64,000 nt of DNA, taken from positions 124,001 to 188,000 of the forward strand of contig NZ_FOEF01000008.1 in NCBI RefSeq assembly GCF_900110575.1, read 5' to 3'. The first letter of the stretch is position 1, and each line of letters opens with the position of its first letter. Position numbers and translations under genes: made by a program. Source of the DNA: Amycolatopsis saalfeldensis (GTDB lineage: Bacteria > Actinomycetota > Actinomycetes > Mycobacteriales > Pseudonocardiaceae). Positions 14,811-22,542 of the stretch are shown piece by piece. Below the pieces are notes generated by a model that was given only the letters and a program-made list of their open reading frames with translations, searched no databases and had not been told where the DNA came from.

Positions 14811-15890
14811 TCAGCCGATCACGATCGGGGGCAGGCCCGGGAGCAACGGCGGGAACGAGAGCACCGGTGGGGGCGGCGAGGGCGGGGTCGGCAGGCGTGG
14901 GGCGGTTGGCGTCGGGATTGGTGGGGCGTACACCGGCGGTGGAGTGCCGCCACTCGGCGGCGGCGTGGGCGTCGGGGCGGTCGGGATGGCCAGGTCCGGT
15001 TGCCGAGGTGCCGAGGTGGTCGGTGGCACCGTCTCCGAAGACGGCGGCGGGGGCGAGGACGGGTCGGGGGACGGGGTGGCACCGATCCGCGACGGCTGTT
15101 GCTGGGTGCACGCGCCCTTGGCGGGCAGCAGGCCCAGCTCGTCGGAGCTGCCGGTGGTGATCTCGTAGCAGTCGAGCCGCGAAACGAGTGCCGTCGTGCG
15201 TTCCTGGATGCGGGTCAGCAACCCGCGCGCGCCGCTCAGGTCCAGGGCCGCGGCGGCCGGGACGCGCGACTCCTCGGCGGCCAGCAGGTTCGACTGATCG
15301 TGGGCCCACGCCTTCAGGCCCGTGAGCTGACCGTGGTCGCTGCCGCTCGTGGCGAGCGCGGTGAGCTGGGTGACGCCGGCGCGGACGTCGGTGCCGAAGT
15401 CGTCGAGCGCGGTGCGGTAGGCCGACGGGGAGGCGTCGGTCATCCGGCCCAGCTCGGCCACCCGGTCGGCCGCGAACTCCAGGTGCTTCTGGGCCTTGGC
15501 CTCGGCGCCGAAGGTGAAGGCGAGCGACGTCGCTTCGCCGGCCCGCTTGACGTCGTACAGCGTCTCGCCCGGCACGGCGTTCTTCGAAAGCAGCAGCGTC
15601 AGACCGACGAGGCCCAGCACCAGCGCGATGCCCGCGGCGGCGAGGTCGGCCATCCGCGGCCGCCACCGCCGGCGGACGACGGGCTCGCCGAGCCTGCCCT
15701 CGATTTCCGCGCGGATGCGCTCGCGTGTCGCCGGGTCGGGCCGGCCGGCCGGGCCCAGCTCGCGCAGCGCGGCGACCACGGCCAGCTCGTCCGCGAAGTC
15801 GTCATCCGGCTGCCCCGGCGGCGGATCGAGCGCGCGGTCGAACCGCTCGACCTCCACCCGCTCCCGCGAAAATCGCCCGGGCACGCCCAC
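14811..15890 (-). CDS. Membrane anti-sigma-like protein with DUF5667 domain (RsbN-like)
   Basis: A 359-residue protein just downstream of the BldN-like sigma gene. The N-terminal about 80 residues are cytoplasmic and acidic/basic helical. One membrane helix follows (about 85-105, LAAAGIALVLGLVGLTLLL). Then comes the DUF5667 signature PGETLYDVKRAGE and a helical extracytoplasmic region. The last 100 residues are an extracellular Pro/Thr-rich tail (PTAPTPTPPPSGG type). In Streptomyces the BldN anti-sigma RsbN is encoded at the same place and is also a one-helix membrane protein, so the role is inferred from context and topology. Confidence 0.72.
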   Translation of the reverse strand: MGVPGRFSRERVEVERFDRALDPPPGQPDDDFADELAVVAALRELGPAGRPDPATRERIRAEIEGRLGEPVVRRRWRPRMADLAAAGIALVLGLVGLTLLLSKNAVPGETLYDVKRAGEATSLAFTFGAEAKAQKHLEFAADRVAELGRMTDASPSAYRTALDDFGTDVRAGVTQLTALATSGSDHGQLTGLKAWAHDQSNLLAAEESRVPAAAALDLSGARGLLTRIQERTTALVSRLDCYEITTGSSDELGLLPAKGACTQQQPSRIGATPSPDPSSPPPPSSETVPPTTSAPRQPDLAIPTAPTPTPPPSGGTPPPVYAPPIPTPTAPRLPTPPSPPPPVLSFPPLLPGLPPIVIG

Positions 15891-15993
15891 GGTGCTGCTC
15901 CGTCTCCCACACGGCCGGCCCTGACTGCCGGTCTGCGTGGAGAAACGATTAAGAAGAGGCGAAAGTTACGGCTTCGTCAGGGTCTGAAAAAAG

Positions 15994-16689
15994 TCAGCGC
16001 AACCCGGATGGCAGAAGTTGGGCCAGCCGGCGGACCGCGCGGTGTTGCAGGGCCTTGATCGCGCCCTCGTTGCGGTGCATCACCTTGGCCGTCTCCGCCA
16101 CCGACAGTCCCTGCAGGAACCGCAGCACGATGCACTCGCGCTGGTCCTCGCCCAGCTCGGCGACGCAACGCAGCAGTTCGGTGCGCGTGGCGCCCGCGAT
16201 GGCCTGCTGTTCCGGGCCGGCCTGGGCCGCGGGGCCGACGCTCGCGCCCGCCACCGCGCCCGGCTCGGTCACCTCGCCGGTCACCACCTCGAGCCGGAAC
16301 CGGCTGGACTTCACGTGGTCGAGGATCAGGTTGCGGGCGATCGTGACGAACCAGGCGCCGACGTCACGGCCCTGGTAGCTGACCGACGTGATCCGCCGCA
16401 GCGCGCGCAGGAAGGTCTCGCTGGTGACGTCCTCGGCCAGGTCGCGGTCGCCGAGGCGGAACAGCGCGTAGCGGTAGACGACGTCGACGTACCGGTCGTA
16501 GAGGTTGCCGAACGCGGACGAGTCGCCCTCCTGGGCCGCGCGCACCAGGTCCCAGGCCTCGGCTTTGGCGGCCTCGGCCGGGTCCGGCTCGGCCGCCGGG
16601 CGGGTCAGCGGGACGGCGGGCGGGCGGCCGAACACCCGTTCGGTGAACATCACGGCGGGTCCGCGCGGGGCGGTGGTCGGCAACGTCAT
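15994..16689 (-). CDS. ECF RNA polymerase sigma factor, BldN-like
   Basis: A 231-residue sigma-70 factor of the ECF group. Region 2 spans about 50-115 (DSSAFGNLYDRYVDVVYRY, then AEDVTSETFLRALRRI) and region 4 about 165-225 (QRECIVLRFLQGLSVAETA, NEGAIKALQHRA). The block following region 2.4, YQGRDVGAWFVTIARNLILD and then KSSRFRLEV, is the hallmark of BldN from Streptomyces, which drives aerial-hyphae genes. An approximately 50-residue N-terminal extension is shorter than the processed pro-sequence of BldN. It is coupled upstream to a 44-codon frame (ATGA overlap) and followed by the RsbN-like gene after about 100 bp. Confidence 0.85.
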   Translation of the reverse strand: MTLPTTAPRGPAVMFTERVFGRPPAVPLTRPAAEPDPAEAAKAEAWDLVRAAQEGDSSAFGNLYDRYVDVVYRYALFRLGDRDLAEDVTSETFLRALRRITSVSYQGRDVGAWFVTIARNLILDHVKSSRFRLEVVTGEVTEPGAVAGASVGPAAQAGPEQQAIAGATRTELLRCVAELGEDQRECIVLRFLQGLSVAETAKVMHRNEGAIKALQHRAVRRLAQLLPSGLR

Positions 16690-16820
16690 CGGGCGGCACC
16701 TCCGGCGGTCCCGGCGGCCCGTGGCGAACCGGCCGGGTGAGCACGACCCCCGAACCCCGAGCGAGCAGGGGCGTGCCGCCTCGCGTGTGCCACGACCTCG
16801 TGGACCAGCAAGTTCGTCAC
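16686..16820 (-). CDS. Candidate 44-residue small ORF coupled to the sigma gene
   Basis: GTG at 16820 follows GGGAG (16826-16830) with a 5-nt spacer. The frame begins VTNLLVHEVVAHARRHAPAR and becomes Gly/Ala/Arg-rich. Its TGA (16688-16686) overlaps the sigma ATG. The first 20 residues could form an amphipathic helix. A good ribosome site plus the stop/start overlap argue for translation; the role may be only to deliver ribosomes to the sigma gene. No homologue is recognised. Confidence 0.42.
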   Translation of the reverse strand: MTNLLVHEVVAHARRHAPARSGFGGRAHPAGSPRAAGTAGGAAR

Positions 16821-17002
16821 GACGACTCCCTCTCTCGCGTCACCCGGCAGTGATCAACGCCACCCGGCGACGCAGAGCAGCATACGTGTAGTTACCGCGA
16901 AGTAGGTAGAGGTCCCGGGTCACTGGAGGTGCGACGATCGCGCCGCGTCCCCATTACGGGTGACAAGATGACAAAAGAGCAACGGCACGAGAGGGGTCAC
17001 GG

Positions 17003-18496
17003 GTGACCAACCAGAGCGGGGTCGCGCAGCTGCTCGCAACGGCCGCTGAGCGCTGGGGCGGCGAGCTTGCCGTCGTCGAGACGGGGACCGGCGCCACGTT
17101 CACCTGGCAGCAGCTCGACGAGGCGGTCCACGCGCTGGCCCGGCGGCTGGTCGAGGCCGGTGTCGAGCCGGGTGACCGGGTCGCGGTGCGGCTGCCGACG
17201 TCGGCGGATTTCGCGGTGGCGCTGTACGCGGTGCTGCGAGCGGGCGCGATCGTCGTGCCGGTCTCGCCGCAGGCGCCCGAGCCGGAGCTGCGGCAATTGC
17301 TGGCGGACTGCGGCGCGCGGCTCGCCGTCCAACGTGACGCCGAGGCCGACCTGCCCGACGGCGTGACCGGTCTCACGCCGCACGGTGCCGCTCCGGGCGA
17401 CCCGGTCGGCCGTGAGCGCGCGGGGGAGGACCTCGCCGCCGTCTCCTACACCTCGGGGACCACCGGGCCGCCGCGCGGCGTGATGCTTTCGCACCGCGCG
17501 CTGCTGGCCAACCTGGAGCAGCTCGCGCAGGTCGAGGGGGCGCTCGAGCACGGCGACCGGGTGCTGGTCACCATCCCGCTCTTCCACGTGTACGGACTCG
17601 GCCCCGGCCTGCTGCACGCGACCTCCGTCGGCGCCACCCTGGTGCTGTCCGAACGGTTCGAGCCGCAGCGGACGCTGGACGACTGCGCCGCGCACCGCGT
17701 GACGACCATCGCCGGCGTGCCCACGATGTACACCGAATTCGCCGCGCTGGGCCAGGTCGAGCTGAAGCGCGGGCTCGCCACCGTGCGGCGGATGACGTCC
17801 GGCGCCGCGCCGTTGCACCCGAGGGTGCTGACCGCGATCCGCGAGGCGACCGGGCTCGACGTCTACGAGGGCTACGGCCTCACCGAGTGCGCGCCCGTGG
17901 TCACCTCGACGCTGGTCACGGGCTACCCGAAGCCCGGCTCGGTCGGCCGCCCGCTGCCCGGCGTCGAGCTGCGGCTGGTCGACAGCGACGGCACGGCCGC
18001 CGAAGTCCCGCTCGACCCGGAAGACGCCGCCGACGTGTTCGAAGTGACCGGCGAGACCGGGCTGGTGTCGGTCCGCGGCGCGAACCTGTTCTCCGGCTAC
18101 TGGCCCGACGGCCACCACGGCCCGGACGCCGAGGGCTGGTTCCGCACCGGCGACGTCGGCTACCTCGACTCCGACGGCGACCTGCACCTGGTCGACCGCG
18201 CCAACGACCTGATCATCGTCAACGGCTTCAACGTCTTCCCACACGAGGTCGAGGAGGTGGTCTCGCTGCTGCCCGAGGTGGCGGAGGTCGCCGTGGTCGG
18301 CGTCGTCGACGAGCGCAGCGGCGAGGCGGTGAAGGCCGTGGTGGTGCCGGCGCCGGGCGCGTCGCTGTCCGAGCAGCAGGTGGTGGACCAGTGCGTGGCG
18401 CACCTGGCCGGGTACAAGGTGCCGCACTCGGTGGAGTTCGCCGAGACGCTGCCGCACTCGGCCACCGGGAAGCTGCGGCGGATCAAGCTCCGCTGA
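17003..18496 (+). CDS. Acyl-CoA synthetase / AMP-forming ligase
   Basis: A 497-residue adenylate-forming enzyme expected to activate a carboxylic acid as acyl-AMP and transfer it to CoA. Seen: the P-loop SYTSGTTGPPRGVMLSH, the A4/A5 segment VYEGYGLTECAP, the Asp/Arg motifs in GWFRTGDVGYLDSDGDLHLV, the hinge region DRANDLIIVNGFNVFP, and the catalytic C-terminal Lys in ATGKLRRIKLR. The acid substrate cannot be predicted, but the length fits short- to medium-chain or aromatic acids. GTG at 17003 has GAGAGGGG upstream. The leaderless-looking glutaredoxin gene follows after 16 bp. Confidence 0.88.
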   Translation: MTNQSGVAQLLATAAERWGGELAVVETGTGATFTWQQLDEAVHALARRLVEAGVEPGDRVAVRLPTSADFAVALYAVLRAGAIVVPVSPQAPEPELRQLLADCGARLAVQRDAEADLPDGVTGLTPHGAAPGDPVGRERAGEDLAAVSYTSGTTGPPRGVMLSHRALLANLEQLAQVEGALEHGDRVLVTIPLFHVYGLGPGLLHATSVGATLVLSERFEPQRTLDDCAAHRVTTIAGVPTMYTEFAALGQVELKRGLATVRRMTSGAAPLHPRVLTAIREATGLDVYEGYGLTECAPVVTSTLVTGYPKPGSVGRPLPGVELRLVDSDGTAAEVPLDPEDAADVFEVTGETGLVSVRGANLFSGYWPDGHHGPDAEGWFRTGDVGYLDSDGDLHLVDRANDLIIVNGFNVFPHEVEEVVSLLPEVAEVAVVGVVDERSGEAVKAVVVPAPGASLSEQQVVDQCVAHLAGYKVPHSVEFAETLPHSATGKLRRIKLR

Positions 18497-18500
18497 GTCC

Positions 18501-18506
18501 TAGACT
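18501..18506 (+). promoter_or_regulatory. -10 element of the glutaredoxin gene
   Basis: TAGACT ends 6 nt before the GTG start at 18513 with no ribosome site between; a clear leaderless-type arrangement. Confidence 0.5.
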
Positions 18507-18512
18507 CGGGTT

Positions 18513-18746
18513 GTGCACCAGGTGACCGTAATGACCCGCGCCGGCTGCCACCTGTGCGAGGTGGCGGAGGCGGACGTCGAGCGCATCTGCGGCGAGCTGG
18601 GCGTGGCGTGGGAGACCGCGGACGTCGACAGCGACCCGGAGTGGCGGGCCGAGTACGGCGACCAGGTGCCGGTGATCCTGGTCGACGGCGCCGAGCACGG
18701 TTACTGGCGCGTCGAGGAAGGCCGGCTGCGGCAGGCGCTCGCCTGA
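18513..18746 (+). CDS. Glutaredoxin-like thiol-disulfide protein
   Basis: A 77-residue thioredoxin-fold protein (Rv0508 position). The redox motif is CHLC (Cys12, Cys15) directly after the first strand (VTVMTRAG); the cis-Pro loop is QVPVILVDG. Length matches the minimal DUF836/glutaredoxin-like family of actinomycetes. It probably reduces or carries disulfides in the cytoplasm, with mycothiol or another thiol as partner (inference). It lies directly upstream of the molybdopterin oxidoreductase gene. Confidence 0.88.
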   Translation: MHQVTVMTRAGCHLCEVAEADVERICGELGVAWETADVDSDPEWRAEYGDQVPVILVDGAEHGYWRVEEGRLRQALA

Positions 18747-18815
18747 GCGGTGCGGTAACCAAGTCGTAAGAGTTCGGGGCCACATGGACACCGCGACCCT
18801 GCCGAAGATGGTGGA

Positions 18816-20393
18816 GTGAGCGCGTTGAAGGAAATCCCGGCCCCGGTGAAACCACCCGAGCGGCGACGGCTGTCGTTGCCGGTGGCCACGTTGATCGGGC
18901 TGGCCGCCCTCGTCACGGCGTTGGGCGTCGGGCATCTCATCGCCGGTTTCGTCGGCTACAACGCGTCGCCCTTCGTGGCGGTCGCGGACTTCGTCATCGC
19001 GCACAGCCCGCACCCCGTGGTGGTGTGGGCGGAGCAGACGCTGGGGACGGCGGACAAAACCGTCCTGAAGATCGGCCTGGCCGTGGTGCTGGTGTTGTTC
19101 GCGGTGCTCGCGGGCCAGCTGTCACGGCGCAAGCCGCTGGCCGGGCAGGTGCTCGTCGGGCTGCTCGGCATCGCCGGGGTCGCCGCGGTCTACGAGCGCA
19201 CGGACGTCGGGCAGCTCGCGCTGCTGGCCCCGGTCGTGGCGCTGGTCGCCTCGCTGCTGGTGTTCGGCTGGCTGCACCGGTACGCGCTGCCGCCGGCGTT
19301 CGACGAGTCGCGGGCGCCGGAAGGGCCGACCCGTCGGCAGGTGCTGGTGCGCGGCGCGGGCGTCGCCGCGGGCGCGGGGGTCGCCGCCATCGCGGGGCAG
19401 GTCATCTCGGGCGCGGGCGACGCCGAGGCTTCACGCGCCGCGGTCGGCCCGCTGATCCCGTCGCGAAAGGCCCCGCCGCTCCCGGCGGACGCGGACTTCC
19501 AGAAGCTCGGCTCACCGCCGTTCATCACGCCGAACGCGGACTTCTACCGGATCGACACGGCGTTCGTGGTGCCACAGGTGCGCACCGAGGACTGGAGCCT
19601 GAAGATCCACGGGCTGGTCGACCGCGAGGTCACGCTCTCCTACGCCGACATCCGCACGCGCCCGCTGGTGGAGCGCGAGATCACGATGACCTGCGTGTCC
19701 AACGAGGTGGGCGGCGACCTGATCTCGACGGCCAAGTTCATCGGCGTCGACCTGGTCGACCTGCTCGACCGGGCGGGGGTGCGCCAGGGCGCGGAGCAGA
19801 TGTACGCGACCAGCGTGGACGGCTTCACCTGCAGCACGCCCGCGAACGTCGCCCTCGACCCGAAGCGCGGCGCCATGCTGGCCATCGGCATGAACGGCGA
19901 GCCGCTGCCCGTCGAGCACGGTTTCCCGGCGCGAGTGGTCATTCCCGGCCTGTACGGCTACGTCTCCGCGACGAAATGGGTCACCGACCTGGAGTTCGCG
20001 AAGTGGGACTCACGCCAGTCGTACTGGCTGGAGCGCGGCTGGGCCGAGCAGGCGCCGATCAAGACGGAGTCCCGGATCGACACGCCCAGCGGCTTCGCCT
20101 CGGTGACCGCGGGCAAGGTCCGGGTCGCGGGCACGGCGTGGGCGCAGCACATCGGCATCGCCAAGGTCGAAGTGCGTGTCGACCAGGGTCCGTGGCAGCA
20201 GGCGATGCTGTCCGCCCAGGTGAACAAGGACACCTGGCGGATGTGGTGGGCCGAGGTGGACGTGCCCTCGGGCACGCACTCGGTGACCGTCCGCGCGACC
20301 GACCAGTCGGGCTACACCCAGACCGACCAGATCGCGGACCCGGTGCCGAACGGCGCGTCCGGCTGGCATTCGGTCTCGCTCAACGCCCACTGA
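18816..20393 (+). CDS. Membrane-anchored molybdopterin oxidoreductase (sulfite-oxidase fold)
   Basis: A 525-residue protein. The N-terminal 160 residues contain about four membrane helices (near 22-45, 83-103, 110-126, 133-155). An internal twin-arginine segment follows (TRRQVLVRGAG, Arg173-Arg174) with a further hydrophobic helix. The rest is a sulfite-oxidase/YedY-like molybdenum domain with the metal-binding Cys293 in EITMTCVSNEVGG and a C-terminal Ig-like dimerisation domain. Actinobacterial proteins of this type (SCO3746) are known to insert helices by Sec and export the cofactor domain by Tat. The extracellular substrate is unknown. GTG at 18816. Confidence 0.87.
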   Translation: MSALKEIPAPVKPPERRRLSLPVATLIGLAALVTALGVGHLIAGFVGYNASPFVAVADFVIAHSPHPVVVWAEQTLGTADKTVLKIGLAVVLVLFAVLAGQLSRRKPLAGQVLVGLLGIAGVAAVYERTDVGQLALLAPVVALVASLLVFGWLHRYALPPAFDESRAPEGPTRRQVLVRGAGVAAGAGVAAIAGQVISGAGDAEASRAAVGPLIPSRKAPPLPADADFQKLGSPPFITPNADFYRIDTAFVVPQVRTEDWSLKIHGLVDREVTLSYADIRTRPLVEREITMTCVSNEVGGDLISTAKFIGVDLVDLLDRAGVRQGAEQMYATSVDGFTCSTPANVALDPKRGAMLAIGMNGEPLPVEHGFPARVVIPGLYGYVSATKWVTDLEFAKWDSRQSYWLERGWAEQAPIKTESRIDTPSGFASVTAGKVRVAGTAWAQHIGIAKVEVRVDQGPWQQAMLSAQVNKDTWRMWWAEVDVPSGTHSVTVRATDQSGYTQTDQIADPVPNGASGWHSVSLNAH

Positions 20394-21009
20394 CCCCGGC
20401 CAGCAGCGGCACCAGCTGTTCGAGGCCGGCGAGCGCCGGGTCGATGCGCTGCGGGTCGAACCGGCCGTCGTCCCAGGTCTCGAGGATGCCGTCGCGCACC
20501 CGGACCGGACGGCCGTGGTGGGCCAGCCACTGCTGCATCGCGGGGCTCACCGGCCCGCGCGTGACCCACTGCTGGTCGAAGCCCTCGTTGCCGGTGCCGG
20601 CGAGCTTGAAGCCGGCGTTGCGGGCGAACTGGCCGATCAGCCCGCGCGGCTCGGCGTAGAAGTTCAGCGCGGGGAACGGCAGCCGGATGCCGGTCACCTG
20701 CCTGAACTTCCGCCGTGCCTGGCTGCTCGAGCGCCGGAAGACCCAGCTGTACTCGAACGACAGGACGTGGAGGTTGCCCCGCTGCCCCTCGATGGCGTGC
20801 CAGGTCCGCGGCCGGGTCTGGACCAGGTGGAACGGCTCCCCGTGGCAGTGGCCCAGCAACTCGAGGTCCCGCTCGGTGTAGAACCACCCGCGCTGGGTCG
20901 CGAACGCCTCGAACGACGCCTTGTTCCGCTGGTAGCGGCGCACGTACCAGAGCGCGTAACCGCCGACGAGCAGCGGTCCGAGCACGTACCAGATCCAGTG
21001 GGTGGCCAT
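20380..21009 (-). CDS. Hypothetical protein with one N-terminal membrane helix
   Basis: A 209-residue protein. The first 24 residues form a membrane helix (WIWYVLGPLLVGGYALWYV) followed by RRYQRNK, so the body should be cytoplasmic. The soluble part (GWFYTERDLELLGHCHGEPF, LHVLSFEYSW, then a helix-rich end) resembles actinobacterial proteins of unknown function. It is convergent with the molybdopterin gene, the two 3' ends overlapping by 14 bp. Start ATG 21009 is the first in frame. No pathway link is apparent. Confidence 0.65.
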   Translation of the reverse strand: MATHWIWYVLGPLLVGGYALWYVRRYQRNKASFEAFATQRGWFYTERDLELLGHCHGEPFHLVQTRPRTWHAIEGQRGNLHVLSFEYSWVFRRSSSQARRKFRQVTGIRLPFPALNFYAEPRGLIGQFARNAGFKLAGTGNEGFDQQWVTRGPVSPAMQQWLAHHGRPVRVRDGILETWDDGRFDPQRIDPALAGLEQLVPLLAGVSGR

Positions 21010-21348
21010 GGGGCGCGAATACCTCCGGGAAGTGGGCAGGGCCCGGACGATCTTGCCTGGCCCGCCCCCGCCGGTCGGCCGCTACCTGTGTCGTGTCACC
21101 TGATCGGACGCCCTGGGCATTCGCGACACCCGCTGCACCGACCGCTCGACGCGGGGAATGTGCCCCTCGTCATGTCGGTGACCAGTGACTTTGTGCGTGC
21201 GTTCACAAGTGGACTACCGTAGGGACATCGCCCCCGCGTGGCCCGGACATCGAACCGGACGTGAGCCGTGGGGTCAAGAGTTTGTTCGTACGGGCCGTGG
21301 GCCGGTGCCCGAAGAGATGTGCAGAGCAGCCGACGAGGAGTGGCCAGC
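21010..21348. other. Regulatory gap before rex
   Basis: No gene is evident in these 339 bp on either strand. They hold the Rex operator and promoter (21191-21220) and a leader of about 120 nt before the rex start. The 180 bp nearer the hypothetical gene show no clear repeat or motif. Confidence 0.6.
21191..21220 (+). promoter_or_regulatory. Rex operator (ROP) overlapping the rex-hem promoter
   Basis: TTGTGCGTGCGTTCACAA (21191-21208) matches the Streptomyces ROP consensus TTGTGAACGCGTTCACAA at 15 of 18 positions. A -10 hexamer TACCGT lies at 21215-21220, 18 bp after the TTGTGC that would act as -35, so bound Rex would cover the promoter. This is the known autoregulatory arrangement of rex-hemACD in Streptomyces coelicolor. 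Confidence 0.8.
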
Positions 21349-22542
21349 GTGGTGACAGAGCGGGGACGGCGCGGCGATGCCGATCCGGCAGCCACCCCGC
21401 CCCGCAGGGCTCCCCGCCGCGGTGAAACCGCCGGAGCCGCGGACGAGGCCGGTACGCCTGCCGGTAACGGCAATGGGCGCGCTGCCGCCGAAGGATCCGC
21501 TGGCGCACATGCCAAAACCGGCAACGGGACCAGTGGCCGCGCTGCCGGGAACGGGACCGGCGCTCGTGCCGCAGCCGGGAACGGCGCCGCCAGTCGCGCC
21601 GCGACGGGGAACGGAACCGGCCGCCCCGCCGCCGAGGGCGCTCGCCGCACCGGCACCCGCCGGGCCGCGGCCCGCGGCGGGGCCGCCCGCAACGGGCGTG
21701 CCCCCGACGCCGACAACGCCCCGACCGCCGAGATGCCCGCCGTGCCCGCCGAGGGCGAGGACACCGTGGTCCGCGCGAAGTCGATCCCCGAGGCCGCCGT
21801 GGCGCGGCTCGCCGTTTACCTCCGGGTGCTGTCCGGGATGGCGGAGCAGGGGCTGACCACCGTCTCCAGCGAAGAACTGTCCGCGGCCGCCGGGGTCAAC
21901 TCGGCGAAGCTGCGCAAAGACCTCTCCTACCTCGGCTCGTACGGCACCCGCGGCGTCGGCTACGAGGTGCAGGTGCTGGTCAGCCAGATCGAGCGGATCC
22001 TCGGCCTGACCCGTCAGCACAAGGTCGCCGTGGTCGGCATCGGCAACCTGGGCCACGCGCTGGCCAACTACGGCGGCTTCCCCGGCCGGGGCTTCCCCGT
22101 CGAGGCGCTGTTCGACCTCGACCCGGACCTGATCGGCGTACCCGTAGGGGGCCTGCCGGTCTCGCACCTCGAGGACATCCCGCGGGTCTGCGCCGAGCGC
22201 CAGATCTCGATCGGCATCATCGCCACCCCGCCGACCGCCGCGCAGTCGGTGTGCGACCGGCTGGTGGCGGGCGGGGTGCAGTGCATCCTCAACTTCGCGC
22301 CGGTGGTGCTCCAGGTGCCCTCGTACATCGAGGTCCGCAAGGTCGACCTCGCGGTGGAGTTGCAGATCCTCTCCTTCCACGTGGCCCGCCGGGCCGACAT
22401 CGCCGAGGCCGCGCTGGAAAACCAGGGAAAACCCGGGTTACCCGGCACCGCGCTGCCGGTCGACAATGGCAACGGCAACGGCAACGGCAACGGACACAAA
22501 GGCGCCGGGACTGACGGCGGTCGCGGAATGGTGGTGCGCTGA
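21349..22542 (+). CDS. rex: Redox-sensing transcriptional repressor Rex with long extensions
   Basis: A 397-residue form of a family usually near 210-260 residues. Rex represses respiratory genes when the NADH/NAD+ ratio is low. The conserved part starts near residue 145 (SIPEAAVARLAVYLRVL) with the winged helix (SSEELSAAAGVNSAKLRKDLSYLGSYG, quoted in part: AKLRKDLSYLGSYGTRGVGY). The NADH-binding Rossmann loop VVGIGNLGHALANY and the C-terminal swap helix follow. About 140 residues of Ala/Gly/Asn/Arg low-complexity sequence precede it and an Asn-Gly repeat tail follows. GTG 21349 has GAGGAG 8 nt upstream; an earlier GTG at 21340 is possible. The stop overlaps hemA by one base. Confidence 0.93.
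   Translation: MVTERGRRGDADPAATPPRRAPRRGETAGAADEAGTPAGNGNGRAAAEGSAGAHAKTGNGTSGRAAGNGTGARAAAGNGAASRAATGNGTGRPAAEGARRTGTRRAAARGGAARNGRAPDADNAPTAEMPAVPAEGEDTVVRAKSIPEAAVARLAVYLRVLSGMAEQGLTTVSSEELSAAAGVNSAKLRKDLSYLGSYGTRGVGYEVQVLVSQIERILGLTRQHKVAVVGIGNLGHALANYGGFPGRGFPVEALFDLDPDLIGVPVGGLPVSHLEDIPRVCAERQISIGIIATPPTAAQSVCDRLVAGGVQCILNFAPVVLQVPSYIEVRKVDLAVELQILSFHVARRADIAEAALENQGKPGLPGTALPVDNGNGNGNGNGHKGAGTDGGRGMVVR
22465..22494 (+). repeat. Five 6-bp units coding for Asn-Gly
   Basis: AAYGGM hexamers repeat five times in frame, giving an (NG)5 tract near the Rex C-terminus. Similar NGxG patches occur in the N-terminal extension of the same protein. Confidence 0.85.
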
